Source of the DNA: Hafnia alvei
GTDB taxonomy: Bacteria > Pseudomonadota > Gammaproteobacteria > Enterobacterales > Enterobacteriaceae
Reading direction: 5' to 3'
DNA: 64,000 nt
Assembly (NCBI RefSeq): GCF_964063325.1
Contig: NZ_OZ061315.1
Location: 124,001 to 188,000 of the forward strand
Under the pieces are notes generated by a model. That model searched no databases, was not told the origin of the DNA, and was given only the letters and a program-made list of their open reading frames with translations. Shown here one piece after another: positions 21,486-30,099 of this stretch; the stretch's first letter is position 1, and each line of letters begins with the position of its first letter. The position numbers and the translations under genes are program-made.

Positions 21486-23336
21486 ATGCCAAAGTATCGT
21501 TCCGCAACAACCACACATGGCCGTAATATGGCGGGCGCTCGCGCATTATGGCGAGCAACGGGAATGACAGATGCGGATTTCGGTAAGCCGATTATTGCCG
21601 TAGTTAACTCGTTTACCCAGTTCGTGCCGGGCCATGTTCATCTGCGCGATCTGGGCAAATTGGTTGCAGAGCAGATCGAAGCTTCTGGCGGCGTAGCCAA
21701 AGAATTCAATACCATTGCGGTGGATGACGGCATTGCCATGGGACACGGTGGGATGCTGTATTCCCTGCCTTCGCGTGAGCTCATTGCGGACTCCGTAGAG
21801 TATATGGTGAATGCGCACTGTGCTGATGCCATGGTATGCATTTCCAACTGCGACAAAATCACCCCAGGGATGCTGATGGCATCTCTGCGTTTGAATATTC
21901 CGGTGATCTTTGTTTCCGGTGGCCCGATGGAAGCGGGTAAAACCAAATTATCTGACCAGATCATTAAACTGGATCTGGTGGATGCCATGATCCAGGGTGC
22001 AAACCCGAACGTCTCAGATGCTGACAGCGAGCAAATTGAGCGCTCTGCGTGCCCGACCTGTGGCTCCTGCTCTGGGATGTTTACCGCTAACTCCATGAAC
22101 TGTTTAACCGAAGCGCTGGGCTTATCCCAACCGGGCAATGGTTCTCTGCTGGCGACCCATGCAGACCGTAGAGACCTGTTCCTGAATGCAGGCAAACGCA
22201 TTGTAGACCTGACCAAGCGCTACTACGAGCAAGATGACGACCGCGTGCTGCCGCGCAATATCGCTAACAAAGCGGCGTTTGAGAATGCGATGACGTTAGA
22301 CATTGCTATGGGTGGTTCTACCAATACCGTTCTGCACCTGCTGGCTTCGGCTCAGGAAGGTGAAGTTGATTTCACCATGACGGATATTGACCGCCTGTCG
22401 CGCAAAGTGCCTCATCTGTGCAAAGTGGCGCCAAGTACGCAGAAATACCATATGGAAGATGTGCATCGCGCAGGCGGTGTGATTGGTATTTTGGGGGAGC
22501 TGGATCGTGCGGGGCTGTTGAATCGCGAGGTGAACAACGTACTGGGTATGACGTTGCCTGAAACGTTAGCTGCCTACGACGTGATGGTCACAGAAGATGA
22601 AAGCGTCAAAAAGATGTATACCGCAGGCCCTGCGGGTGTCCGTACCACCAAAGCCTTTTCGCAAGAATGCCGCTGGGATTCTCTGGATACTGACCGCCAA
22701 GAAGGCTGTATTCGAACCCGTGAATTTGCCTATAGCCAAGACGGTGGATTAGCCGTGTTGTATGGCAATATCGCGGAAAATGGCTGCATCGTGAAAACCG
22801 CCGGTGTGGAAAAAGAGAGCCTGATTTTCCGTGGTCCAGCGAAAGTATATGAAAGCCAAGACGCGGCGGTAGAGGCTATTTTAGGCGGTAAAGTGGTGGC
22901 GGGTGACGTGGTGGTTATTCGTTACGAAGGCCCGAAAGGCGGCCCAGGCATGCAAGAAATGCTGTATCCAACCACCTATCTAAAATCGATGGGATTAGGT
23001 AAAAGCTGTGCCCTGATCACCGATGGCCGCTTCTCTGGAGGCACATCTGGTTTGTCGATCGGGCACGTTTCGCCGGAGGCGGCGAGCGGCGGCATCATCG
23101 CCTTGGTGCAAGACGGTGACATGGTTGATATCAATATCCCACAGCGCGACATTAAATTAGACGTTGCCGAAAGCGAACTGGCGAGTCGTCGTGAGCAAGA
23201 GCTGGCGCGTGGCGATGCAGCATGGACACCGAAAGCGCGCGAGCGTCAGGTATCCTTTGCGCTGCGAGCCTATGCGATGTTGGCGACCAGTGCTGACCGT
23301 GGCGCTGTGCGTGATAAATCTAAGTTGGGAGGCTAA
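21486..23336 (+). CDS. ilvD: Dihydroxyacid dehydratase IlvD
   Basis: Fe-S dehydratase converting 2,3-dihydroxy-3-methyl acids to the 2-oxo acids of valine and isoleucine synthesis. The product is 616 residues, the family length. Cluster cysteines are visible in SNCDKITPGM and in CPTCGSCSGMFTANSMNC; the Mg-binding and substrate segments MGGSTNTVLH and GRFSGGTSG are present. The O2/superoxide-sensitive 4Fe-4S cluster of E. coli IlvD is expected here. The stop is two bases before ilvA. Confidence 0.97.
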   Translation: MPKYRSATTTHGRNMAGARALWRATGMTDADFGKPIIAVVNSFTQFVPGHVHLRDLGKLVAEQIEASGGVAKEFNTIAVDDGIAMGHGGMLYSLPSRELIADSVEYMVNAHCADAMVCISNCDKITPGMLMASLRLNIPVIFVSGGPMEAGKTKLSDQIIKLDLVDAMIQGANPNVSDADSEQIERSACPTCGSCSGMFTANSMNCLTEALGLSQPGNGSLLATHADRRDLFLNAGKRIVDLTKRYYEQDDDRVLPRNIANKAAFENAMTLDIAMGGSTNTVLHLLASAQEGEVDFTMTDIDRLSRKVPHLCKVAPSTQKYHMEDVHRAGGVIGILGELDRAGLLNREVNNVLGMTLPETLAAYDVMVTEDESVKKMYTAGPAGVRTTKAFSQECRWDSLDTDRQEGCIRTREFAYSQDGGLAVLYGNIAENGCIVKTAGVEKESLIFRGPAKVYESQDAAVEAILGGKVVAGDVVVIRYEGPKGGPGMQEMLYPTTYLKSMGLGKSCALITDGRFSGGTSGLSIGHVSPEAASGGIIALVQDGDMVDINIPQRDIKLDVAESELASRREQELARGDAAWTPKARERQVSFALRAYAMLATSADRGAVRDKSKLGG

Positions 23337-23338
23337 TC

Positions 23339-24898
23339 ATGACTTCTCCGGCAAATATGCAAAAAGAAGTGCTTCCCAGCCAGCCCTGCGGGGCTGAATA
23401 CCTACGCGCAGTACTTCGAGCGCCGGTCTACGAGGTCGCGCAGGTCACTCCGTTGCAGACCATGACGAAACTGTCTGAACGCGTCGGCAATACCATTTTA
23501 GTAAAACGCGAAGATCGCCAGCCCGTACATAGTTTCAAACTGCGCGGTGCTTACGCGATGATCGCAGGCCTTGATGAAGAGCAGAAATCTCACGGCGTTG
23601 TGACTGCATCAGCGGGAAATCATGCACAAGGTGTGGCGCTTTCTGCTTCACGCTTAGGCATCAAATCTACCATCGTTATGCCGGTTTCAACCGCTGACAT
23701 TAAAGTGGACGCGGTACGAGGTTTTGGTGGTGAGGCCGTGCTGTATGGTGCGAACTTTGATGAAGCCAAAGCCTATGCCATTGAATTAGCCAAAACCAGA
23801 AATCTTACTTTTGTTCCTCCTTTTGACCACCCTGCGGTTATCGCTGGTCAAGGCACTTTAGCCATGGAGCTATTGCAGCAGGATGCCCATCTGGATCGTG
23901 TGTTTGTCCCCGTTGGCGGCGGTGGTTTAGCCGCCGGCGTGGCCGTGCTGATCAAACAGCTGATGCCGCAGATCAAAGTGATCGGCGTTGAAGCTGAAGA
24001 TTCTGCTTGTCTGCGTGCCGCGCTGGATGCGGGTCATCCGGTGGATTTAGCTCGTGTCGGGTTATTTGCCGAAGGCGTGGCGGTTAAGCGCATCGGCGAT
24101 GAGACTTTCCGCCTGTGCCGTGAATATCTAGATGATGTGATCACCGTGGATAGTGATGCGATCTGCGCTGCGGTAAAAGATCTTTTCGAAGATGTGCGTG
24201 CGGTCGCAGAACCCTCAGGCGCTTTGGCGCTGGCAGGGCTGAAAAAGTATGTTCAACAGCATCAGATTCAGGGCGAACGCTTGGCACATGTGCTGTCAGG
24301 GGCGAATCTTAATTTCCACGGCCTACGTTACGTTTCTGAACGCTGTGAATTAGGTGAACAGCGGGAAGCGCTGTTGGCCGTTACCATTCCTGAGCAGCAG
24401 GGGAGTTTCCTCAAGTTTTGCCAGCTGTTAGGCGGGCGTGCGGTAACGGAGTTTAACTACCGCTACGCCGATGCGGATAATGCCTGCATTTTTGTTGGCG
24501 TACGCTTAACGCGCGGCTTGGTGGAGCGTCAGGAAATTTTGGCGCTGCTGCAAGAGGGTGGGTATCAGGTTGTAGACCTTTCCGATGATGAAATGGCGAA
24601 GCTGCACGTCCGCTATATGGTCGGAGGCCGCCCGTCTAAGCCACTACAAGAGCGTCTTTATAGCTTTGAATTTCCTGAGTCGCCGGGTGCATTGCTGAAG
24701 TTTTTGAGCACTTTGGGCACCCATTGGAATATTTCTCTTTTCCACTATCGTAGTCATGGTACTGATTTTGGGCGCGTTCTTGCCGCGTTTGAACGTGCAG
24801 ACAGCGATCCGAATTTCGAATCGCGCCTACATGAACTGGGCTATGAATGCCACGATGAAACAGATAATCCGGCGTTTCGTTTCTTCTTAAAAGGCTAA
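23339..24898 (+). CDS. ilvA: Biosynthetic threonine deaminase IlvA
   Basis: PLP-dependent, isoleucine-inhibited enzyme converting threonine to 2-oxobutyrate, the committed step to isoleucine. The product is 519 residues, five more than E. coli, the excess lying at the N-terminus. The PLP lysine is in VHSFKLRGAY; the cofactor loop is VPVGGGGLAAG. Two C-terminal ACT-like regulatory subdomains (from about residue 335) carry the allosteric sites. Last gene of ilvLGMEDA, convergent with ilvY. Confidence 0.97.
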   Translation: MTSPANMQKEVLPSQPCGAEYLRAVLRAPVYEVAQVTPLQTMTKLSERVGNTILVKREDRQPVHSFKLRGAYAMIAGLDEEQKSHGVVTASAGNHAQGVALSASRLGIKSTIVMPVSTADIKVDAVRGFGGEAVLYGANFDEAKAYAIELAKTRNLTFVPPFDHPAVIAGQGTLAMELLQQDAHLDRVFVPVGGGGLAAGVAVLIKQLMPQIKVIGVEAEDSACLRAALDAGHPVDLARVGLFAEGVAVKRIGDETFRLCREYLDDVITVDSDAICAAVKDLFEDVRAVAEPSGALALAGLKKYVQQHQIQGERLAHVLSGANLNFHGLRYVSERCELGEQREALLAVTIPEQQGSFLKFCQLLGGRAVTEFNYRYADADNACIFVGVRLTRGLVERQEILALLQEGGYQVVDLSDDEMAKLHVRYMVGGRPSKPLQERLYSFEFPESPGALLKFLSTLGTHWNISLFHYRSHGTDFGRVLAAFERADSDPNFESRLHELGYECHDETDNPAFRFFLKG

Positions 24899-24919
24899 TT
24901 GGCGATTGCGCTCTGGTGG

Positions 24920-25801
24920 CTATAACAGCTGCCAGAATGCATGAATGAGCGGTTCCTCTAGGCGTTTTTTCTGTACACAAACGCCGAGTTCAAAAGGTGC
25001 CACCATCGCAACGTGGTCGAGTTCGGTAATACGTGCGCGAATAGATTCTGGGCTGTTATCTAAAACCACATCGGGTAACAGTGCGATGCCACAGCCAAGA
25101 GCGACCATCGACACAATCGCTTCGTGGCCAGAGACGGTGGCATAGATCTGCGGATTGCTGATTTTCTGTCTGCGAAACCAGAGGTCTATTCGCTGACGCG
25201 ACGGACCATGTTCCGGCAGGATAAACGGAATTTGCGACCAGTCCGGCTGTTCGACGAGCGCTAGCGTTCGGACATGACACGGAAGCGCTGGTGCAATCAA
25301 GCGCAGCGGTATCTCACCAATTTTGGTGAACTCAATGCTGGTGGGCAGCGTTTCTGGTCGGCCAGCGATGCCGAGATCGGCTTCGTCTGACTGTATTTTA
25401 CTGACGGCATCGGCGGCGTCGCCGGTCGTGAGCTTGATTTCAACCAGCGGATGTAACGCTCGGAAGCGATCTAGGACAGAAGGTAAATGGCTATAGGCTG
25501 CGGTCACCGAGCAGAACAGACGCAGTTCGCCGGTTAGTGCAGGGCCTGTTTGACCGAGAGCGTTACGCAACTGCTGATATTGCAACAGCGTTTGCTGAGC
25601 AAACGTTTTGAGCTGCTCGCCTGCGCTGGTAAGGCGTACATCGCGGTTATCGCGCAGAAAGAGCGGTTGCCCGAGTTCATCTTCCAGTCGTTGTATTTGG
25701 CGAGAAAGCGTGGAAGGACTCACATGTACCGCCTGTGCGGTGCGGCCAAAATGGCGCGAGTCAGCCAGATGAAGAAATAATTTTAAGTCTCGAAGATCCA
25801 T
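24920..25801 (-). CDS. ilvY: LysR-family activator IlvY
   Basis: Positive regulator of ilvC that responds to acetolactate/acetohydroxybutyrate and represses itself. The product is 293 residues, starting MDLRDLKLFLHLADSRHFGR; this ATG was chosen because it aligns with E. coli, and an in-frame ATG at 25843 would add 14 residues. The winged helix spans about residues 1-60 (HVSPSTLSRQIQRLE), followed by the inducer-binding domain. Transcribed divergently from ilvC across a shared operator. Confidence 0.95.
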   Translation of the reverse strand: MDLRDLKLFLHLADSRHFGRTAQAVHVSPSTLSRQIQRLEDELGQPLFLRDNRDVRLTSAGEQLKTFAQQTLLQYQQLRNALGQTGPALTGELRLFCSVTAAYSHLPSVLDRFRALHPLVEIKLTTGDAADAVSKIQSDEADLGIAGRPETLPTSIEFTKIGEIPLRLIAPALPCHVRTLALVEQPDWSQIPFILPEHGPSRQRIDLWFRRQKISNPQIYATVSGHEAIVSMVALGCGIALLPDVVLDNSPESIRARITELDHVAMVAPFELGVCVQKKRLEEPLIHAFWQLL

Positions 25802-25822
25802 GGGTGATTTCCGCTCATTACG

Positions 25823-25837
25823 TTGCAAGAAATGCAA
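25823..25837. promoter_or_regulatory. IlvY operator in the ilvY-ilvC intergenic region
   Basis: TTGCA-AGAAA-TGCAA inverted repeat, 21 bases from the ilvY start and 41 bases before a plausible ilvC -10 (TATCAT at 25878). A partial half-site (AGCAATAC) follows at 25864. The layout is as expected for the tandem IlvY operators of E. coli. Confidence 0.7.
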
Positions 25838-26011
25838 TGACATCTTCGTAATATATCAATTTAAGCAATACAAATCCTATCATATGATGGATTCATTCTC
25901 CTCGATGAGAACCTCCCCAATAGACAGGTGGGGAAGTAAAAAATAATGAACTTGCAGACGTCGCCTTTGAGCGAAAACACAACGTCACACAACCAAACAA
26001 TGGAGCAAACC

Positions 26012-27493
26012 ATGGCTAATTATTTCAACACATTGAACCTGCGTCAGCAGTTGGCGCAACTGGGTAAGTGTCGCTTTATGGGACGCGAAGAATTTGCCGA
26101 TGAAGCGGGATACCTGAAAGGTAAAAAAGTGGTGATCGTTGGCTGTGGTGCGCAGGGTTTAAACCAAGGTTTGAACATGCGTGACTCTGGTCTGGATGTG
26201 GCCTACGCATTGCGTGCTGAGGCGATTGCAGAGAAGCGCGCATCATGGCGCAAGGCGACTGAAAATGGCTTCAAAGTGGGTACCTACGAAGAGTTGATCC
26301 CACAGGCCGATCTGGTGGTTAACCTGACGCCAGACAAACAGCATTCTGCGGTAGTGAAAGCGGTTCAGCCTTTGATGAAAGACGGAGCGGCGTTGGGCTA
26401 TTCGCATGGTTTTAACATTGTCGAAGTTGGCGAGCAAATTCGTAAGGACATCACCGTTGTGATGGTGGCACCGAAGTGTCCGGGAACAGAAGTACGTGAA
26501 GAATACAAGCGCGGCTTTGGTGTACCGACTCTGATTGCTGTTCACCCAGAGAACGACCCTAAAGGCGAAGGTATGGCGATTGCCAAAGCGTGGGCTGCGG
26601 CAACCGGTGGTCATCGTGCTGGTGTTCTGGAGTCTTCTTTCGTTGCAGAAGTAAAATCCGACCTGATGGGCGAACAAACCATTCTGTGTGGCATGTTACA
26701 AGCGGGTTCACTGTTGTGCTTCGATAAGCTGGTGTCTGAAGGGACCGAACCTGCTTATGCTGAGAAACTGGTTCAGTTCGGTTGGGAAACCATTACTGAA
26801 GCGCTGAAACAGGGCGGCATCACGCTGATGATGGATCGTTTATCCAACCCTGCGAAGCTGCGCGCATACGCGCTGTCAGAACAACTGAAAGAAATTATGG
26901 CTCCGCTGTTCCAAAAACATATGGATGACATCATTTCTGGCGCGTTCTCGGGTGGCATGATGGCTGACTGGGCTGAAGACGATATCAAACTGCTGACCTG
27001 GCGCGAAGAAACGGGTAAAACCGCGTTTGAAACAGCACCGCAGTTTGAAGGCAAAATTGCCGAGCAGGACTACTTCGACCAAGGCGTTCTGATGATTGCG
27101 ATGGTAAAAGCAGGCGTTGAGCTGGCGTTTGAAACCATGGTGGCTTCAGGCATCATTGAAGAGTCAGCTTATTACGAATCGCTGCACGAGCTGCCGCTGA
27201 TCGCGAATACCATCGCGCGTAAACGTCTGTATGAAATGAACGTGGTTATCTCTGATACTGCGGAATACGGTAACTATCTGTTTGCTAATGCGGCAGTGCC
27301 TTTGCTGAAAGAGAAATTCATGGCGTCTTTGCAAACTGGCGACTTAGGCAAAGCAGCAGGTACCACAACGGCGGTGGATAATGCCCAACTGCGTGATGTG
27401 AACGAAGCGATTCGCAATCATCCAATTGAAGCCGTCGGCCATAAACTGCGTGGCTACATGAAAGATATGAAGCGCATTGCCGTTGCAGGTTAA
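26012..27493 (+). CDS. ilvC: Ketol-acid reductoisomerase IlvC (class II)
   Basis: NADPH- and Mg-dependent isomeroreductase acting on acetolactate and acetohydroxybutyrate. The 493-residue product is the long, class II form with a duplicated C-terminal knotted domain. The Rossmann motif is VIVGCGAQGLNQG. The N-terminal sequence MANYFNTLNLRQQLAQLGK is identical to E. coli. The ATG at 26012 has GGAG eight bases upstream. An in-frame ATG at 25946, itself after GGGGAAG, would add 22 residues. Activated by IlvY; followed by its own terminator. Confidence 0.96.
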   Translation: MANYFNTLNLRQQLAQLGKCRFMGREEFADEAGYLKGKKVVIVGCGAQGLNQGLNMRDSGLDVAYALRAEAIAEKRASWRKATENGFKVGTYEELIPQADLVVNLTPDKQHSAVVKAVQPLMKDGAALGYSHGFNIVEVGEQIRKDITVVMVAPKCPGTEVREEYKRGFGVPTLIAVHPENDPKGEGMAIAKAWAAATGGHRAGVLESSFVAEVKSDLMGEQTILCGMLQAGSLLCFDKLVSEGTEPAYAEKLVQFGWETITEALKQGGITLMMDRLSNPAKLRAYALSEQLKEIMAPLFQKHMDDIISGAFSGGMMADWAEDDIKLLTWREETGKTAFETAPQFEGKIAEQDYFDQGVLMIAMVKAGVELAFETMVASGIIEESAYYESLHELPLIANTIARKRLYEMNVVISDTAEYGNYLFANAAVPLLKEKFMASLQTGDLGKAAGTTTAVDNAQLRDVNEAIRNHPIEAVGHKLRGYMKDMKRIAVAG

Positions 27494-27528
27494 TTTCGCT
27501 ATATAGCAAAAAATAGCAAAAAAATAGC

Positions 27529-27554
27529 AAAAAAGGCGCCTAGGCGCCTTTTTT
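27529..27554. terminator. Terminator between ilvC and ppiC
   Basis: AAAAAAGGCGCC-TA-GGCGCCTTTTTT, symmetrical and thus usable by both convergent genes. Three short repeats of ATAGCAAAAA precede it (27502-27530). Confidence 0.93.
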
Positions 27555-27570
27555 ATTGCTTACATTCGTA

Positions 27571-27852
27571 CTAGTTACGATAAAGCACTTTGATGATGTG
27601 GTAGCCAAACTGGGTATGCAGTGGACCATAAGGTTCCAGCAGCGGGCAGGAAAACACCACTTTATCGAACGCAGGAACCATCTGACCCTGACGGAATTCA
27701 CCCAAATGACCGCCTTTTTTGCCTGACGGGCAGATTGAATGCTTCTTGGCTAGCTTCTCGAAATCGCCGCCGTTTTTTAGCTGCTCAAGAAGATCCAGAG
27801 CCTGTTTTTCTTCCTTTACAAGGATGTGCAATGCTGCCGCGTTTTTAGCCAT
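27571..27852 (-). CDS. ppiC: Parvulin-type peptidyl-prolyl isomerase PpiC
   Basis: Cytoplasmic single-domain parvulin catalysing cis-trans isomerisation of X-Pro bonds. The product is 93 residues, as in E. coli (Par10), starting MAKNAAALHILVKEEKQAL. It carries the parvulin signature GGHLGEFRQGQMVPAFDKVVF and ends FGYHIIKVLYRN. The frame remains open upstream to 28005, but that extension has no homology and overlaps the Rid gene. Confidence 0.95.
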   Translation of the reverse strand: MAKNAAALHILVKEEKQALDLLEQLKNGGDFEKLAKKHSICPSGKKGGHLGEFRQGQMVPAFDKVVFSCPLLEPYGPLHTQFGYHIIKVLYRN

Positions 27853-27899
27853 CGGGGATACTCCAGATGAAGGCATTAGAGAAATTTTCCCTAGTGTAC

Positions 27900-28280
27900 T
27901 CAGCCTAGGGCTATTTCCGCAATGGCGCTCATTTCCAGCAGTGCTCCGTAATGCAGCGCAGAACATGGCACGACGGTACGAGCGGGGCGGTGATCGCCTA
28001 TCCACTGCGCATAAAGTCGATTAAATTCTGGCCATAATGCGACATCGCTGAGATAGACCTGCACATTCACCAGATGCTGTTTATTAATTCCTGCCGTCTC
28101 TAACAGAATGTCGATATTGTTAAAAACGATCTGTGCCTGTTCAGTTAATTCACCCTGCGGCTTTGGGCTTGCGAGTGAGATTGGTAACTGCCCAGAGATA
28201 TACAGATTGTTGCCTGAAATGATTGCGGGTGAATAATGTCCACCGGGTGTGGGTAGCCGATCTGAATGGATGATTTTCAT
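27900..28280 (-). CDS. Rid-family (YjgF/YER057c/UK114) protein
   Basis: Small 126-residue protein of the Rid family, whose archetype RidA hydrolyses reactive enamine/imine intermediates released by PLP dehydratases. The N-terminus (PTPGGHYSPAI) and LYISGQLP are typical. The catalytic Arg is in PARTVVPC (residue 101) and an acidic partner lies at Glu116, the spacing of active RidA. It starts inside the last codon of the preceding dehydratase gene (ATGA overlap), so the two are probably co-translated. It is not the housekeeping ridA, whose usual neighbours are pyrBI. Confidence 0.87.
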   Translation of the reverse strand: MKIIHSDRLPTPGGHYSPAIISGNNLYISGQLPISLASPKPQGELTEQAQIVFNNIDILLETAGINKQHLVNVQVYLSDVALWPEFNRLYAQWIGDHRPARTVVPCSALHYGALLEMSAIAEIALG

Positions 28281-29263
28281 AATATGTCGCTCCCGCGCTT
28301 GAGGAAATCAGCATAGGATCCAGCATCCACGTTGCCTCCGCTGACGATAATCCCCACGCGTGCTCCGCGAATATCGATGGCACCGTTCATTGCAGCGGCA
28401 GCGGCTAAACACCCCGTCGGTTCAACGACGATTTTCATTCTTTCCATGAAGAAACGCATTTGATCGCAGAGCTGCTGATCGCTAACGGTAAGAATATCTT
28501 CCACAAAATTACGAATGATCGGGAAGGTGAGCTCGCCGACACATTGGGTTTGTGCGCCATCGGCGATGGTATTGGGAACTGCAATACTCACGCGTTCCCC
28601 CGTACGCAGTGATTGCTGTACGTCATTGCCGGCTTCGGGCTCAACGCCAAAGATACGGCAGTTTGGCGCCATGTGATTTGCCGCGATGGCACATCCAGAA
28701 AGCAGCCCACCACCGCCGGTACAGACAAATAAGAAATCGAGATCGCCAACCTCTTCGAATAATTCCAACGCAGAGGTACCTTGGCCAGCAATAACATGAG
28801 GATGGTTGTAGGGCGGAATAATACTTAAACCACGTTTTGCAGCCAGATCGGCGGCGATCGCTTCACGATCTTCAGTTTGGCGATTGTAAATAATGACTTC
28901 GGCGCCGTACCCGCGTGTGGCGGCGAGTTTAGCCGCAGGCGCATCGTGTGGCATCACAATAGTGACGGGAACGTTGAGCTCGCGAGCCGCTAACGCCATC
29001 GCCTGAGCATGGTTGCCTGAGGAGAATGCGACAACGCCGTTTTTCTTCTGCTCCGGCGTCAAATGACTTATCGCGTTATAAGCACCGCGAAATTTAAATG
29101 CGCCAATACGCTGGTAGTTTTCACACTTGAAAAACAGGTTTGCGCCGGTTAAAGCGTTGGCTTGAGTAGAGGTCAGAACCGGCGTGCGGTGCGCTGCTGC
29201 TTTAATGATATTTGCAGCTTCACGCACATCATCTGCGCTAACTGCCATGGGTAACAGGGGCAT
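28277..29263 (-). CDS. PLP-dependent serine/threonine/hydroxyaspartate dehydratase family
   Basis: Fold-type II PLP enzyme, 328 residues, without ACT domain. The PLP lysine is Lys57 in RIGAFKFRGAYN, the Asn-containing SSGNHAQ segment follows, and the phosphate loop is CTGGGGLLSG. The size and motifs fit serine racemase, catabolic threonine dehydratase or threo-3-hydroxyaspartate ammonia-lyase; the last is favoured by pairing with a YheO-type regulator, but this is inference. The ATG at 29263 has GAGGAG upstream; an earlier ATG at 29284 is unlikely. It forms an operon with the Rid gene. Confidence 0.85.
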   Translation of the reverse strand: MPLLPMAVSADDVREAANIIKAAAHRTPVLTSTQANALTGANLFFKCENYQRIGAFKFRGAYNAISHLTPEQKKNGVVAFSSGNHAQAMALAARELNVPVTIVMPHDAPAAKLAATRGYGAEVIIYNRQTEDREAIAADLAAKRGLSIIPPYNHPHVIAGQGTSALELFEEVGDLDFLFVCTGGGGLLSGCAIAANHMAPNCRIFGVEPEAGNDVQQSLRTGERVSIAVPNTIADGAQTQCVGELTFPIIRNFVEDILTVSDQQLCDQMRFFMERMKIVVEPTGCLAAAAAMNGAIDIRGARVGIIVSGGNVDAGSYADFLKRGSDIL

Positions 29264-29300
29264 GATTTTCTCCTCGGGGTGCAATTTGCCTTGTCATTTT

Positions 29301-29314
29301 GTATAATTTTATAC
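29301..29314. promoter_or_regulatory. Candidate operator between dehydratase and regulator
   Basis: GTATAA-TT-TTATAC inverted repeat in the 80-base divergent region, overlapping possible -10 elements on both strands. A natural site for the divergent regulator; inferred only. Confidence 0.4.
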
Positions 29315-29343
29315 GATCAGTAAAATAAAAAGGAAAGCGCTAT

Positions 29344-30021
29344 ATGAAAAATAATGAAGAGATCCCGATAGAAACCTTAAGCGAAAACCAGCTATTGCTG
29401 CGTGAAGGGGCCAAAATCGCTAAGGCATTAGGTGAAATGTTTGCCCCAACCTGCGAAGTCGTTCTGCACGATCTCTGTAACCCCCTGCATTCCATCGTGG
29501 CGATAGAACAGCCTCTTTCAGGGCGTAAAATCGGCGACCCATCAACGGAAATGGGGCTGGCACGTATACGTGATCCTCAGTATCCAGACGTGGTGCAAAA
29601 CTACGGTAACCGATTTCCCGATGGGCGGCCGGCAAAAAGTACGTCGATTGGTTTGCGTAACAGCCAAGGCGAATACGTGGCGGCGTTATGCCTGAATATG
29701 GATGTTTCGCTGCTTGATTCCGTTCAGCGAGTGCTGTCGCAGCTGACGTCGGTGGACAGCGAACAGGCGCCGACGCAGGAAAGTTTACGCAGTAGTTTTG
29801 GTTCAAAAGATGTGAAGCGTGCCATTGAAGATTATGCGGCGGCGATGTCGAGCCAACCGCGGGCGCTTTCAGCTTCCCAGCGTAAGGTCTTGATTCGTCA
29901 CTTAGCGACATCTGGTCTTTTACAACTGCGAGGAGCCGCGAAAATCGTGGCTGATGAGCTGGGGATTTCTCGTGCTTCGGTGTATAACGCATTGAAGGTG
30001 GAACCAACGCGCGGAGTGTAA
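29344..30021 (+). CDS. YheO/DauR-type PAS-HTH transcriptional regulator
   Basis: 225-residue protein with an N-terminal YheO-like PAS domain (about residues 20-130; CEVVLHDLCNPLHSIVAIEQ) and a C-terminal helix-turn-helix (about 165-220; IVADELGISRASVYNAL). Members such as DauR control amino-acid catabolic operons encoded next to them. The gene is divergent from the dehydratase-Rid pair, so local control of that pair is the simplest inference. AAGG precedes the ATG. Rep follows on the same strand after 78 bases. Confidence 0.83.
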   Translation: MKNNEEIPIETLSENQLLLREGAKIAKALGEMFAPTCEVVLHDLCNPLHSIVAIEQPLSGRKIGDPSTEMGLARIRDPQYPDVVQNYGNRFPDGRPAKSTSIGLRNSQGEYVAALCLNMDVSLLDSVQRVLSQLTSVDSEQAPTQESLRSSFGSKDVKRAIEDYAAAMSSQPRALSASQRKVLIRHLATSGLLQLRGAAKIVADELGISRASVYNALKVEPTRGV

Positions 30022-30099
30022 TTTCGCCGCTGGGTTTCTGCTACAATTCGCCCGTACTCGTTGTTATTTTGTCGCCATCATATTCAGGTTAATCCATCC

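Noticed and set aside
27853..28005. N-terminal extension of the ppiC reading frame
   Set aside because: It overlaps the Rid gene, lacks homology, and MAKNAAALHILVKEE is the known start.
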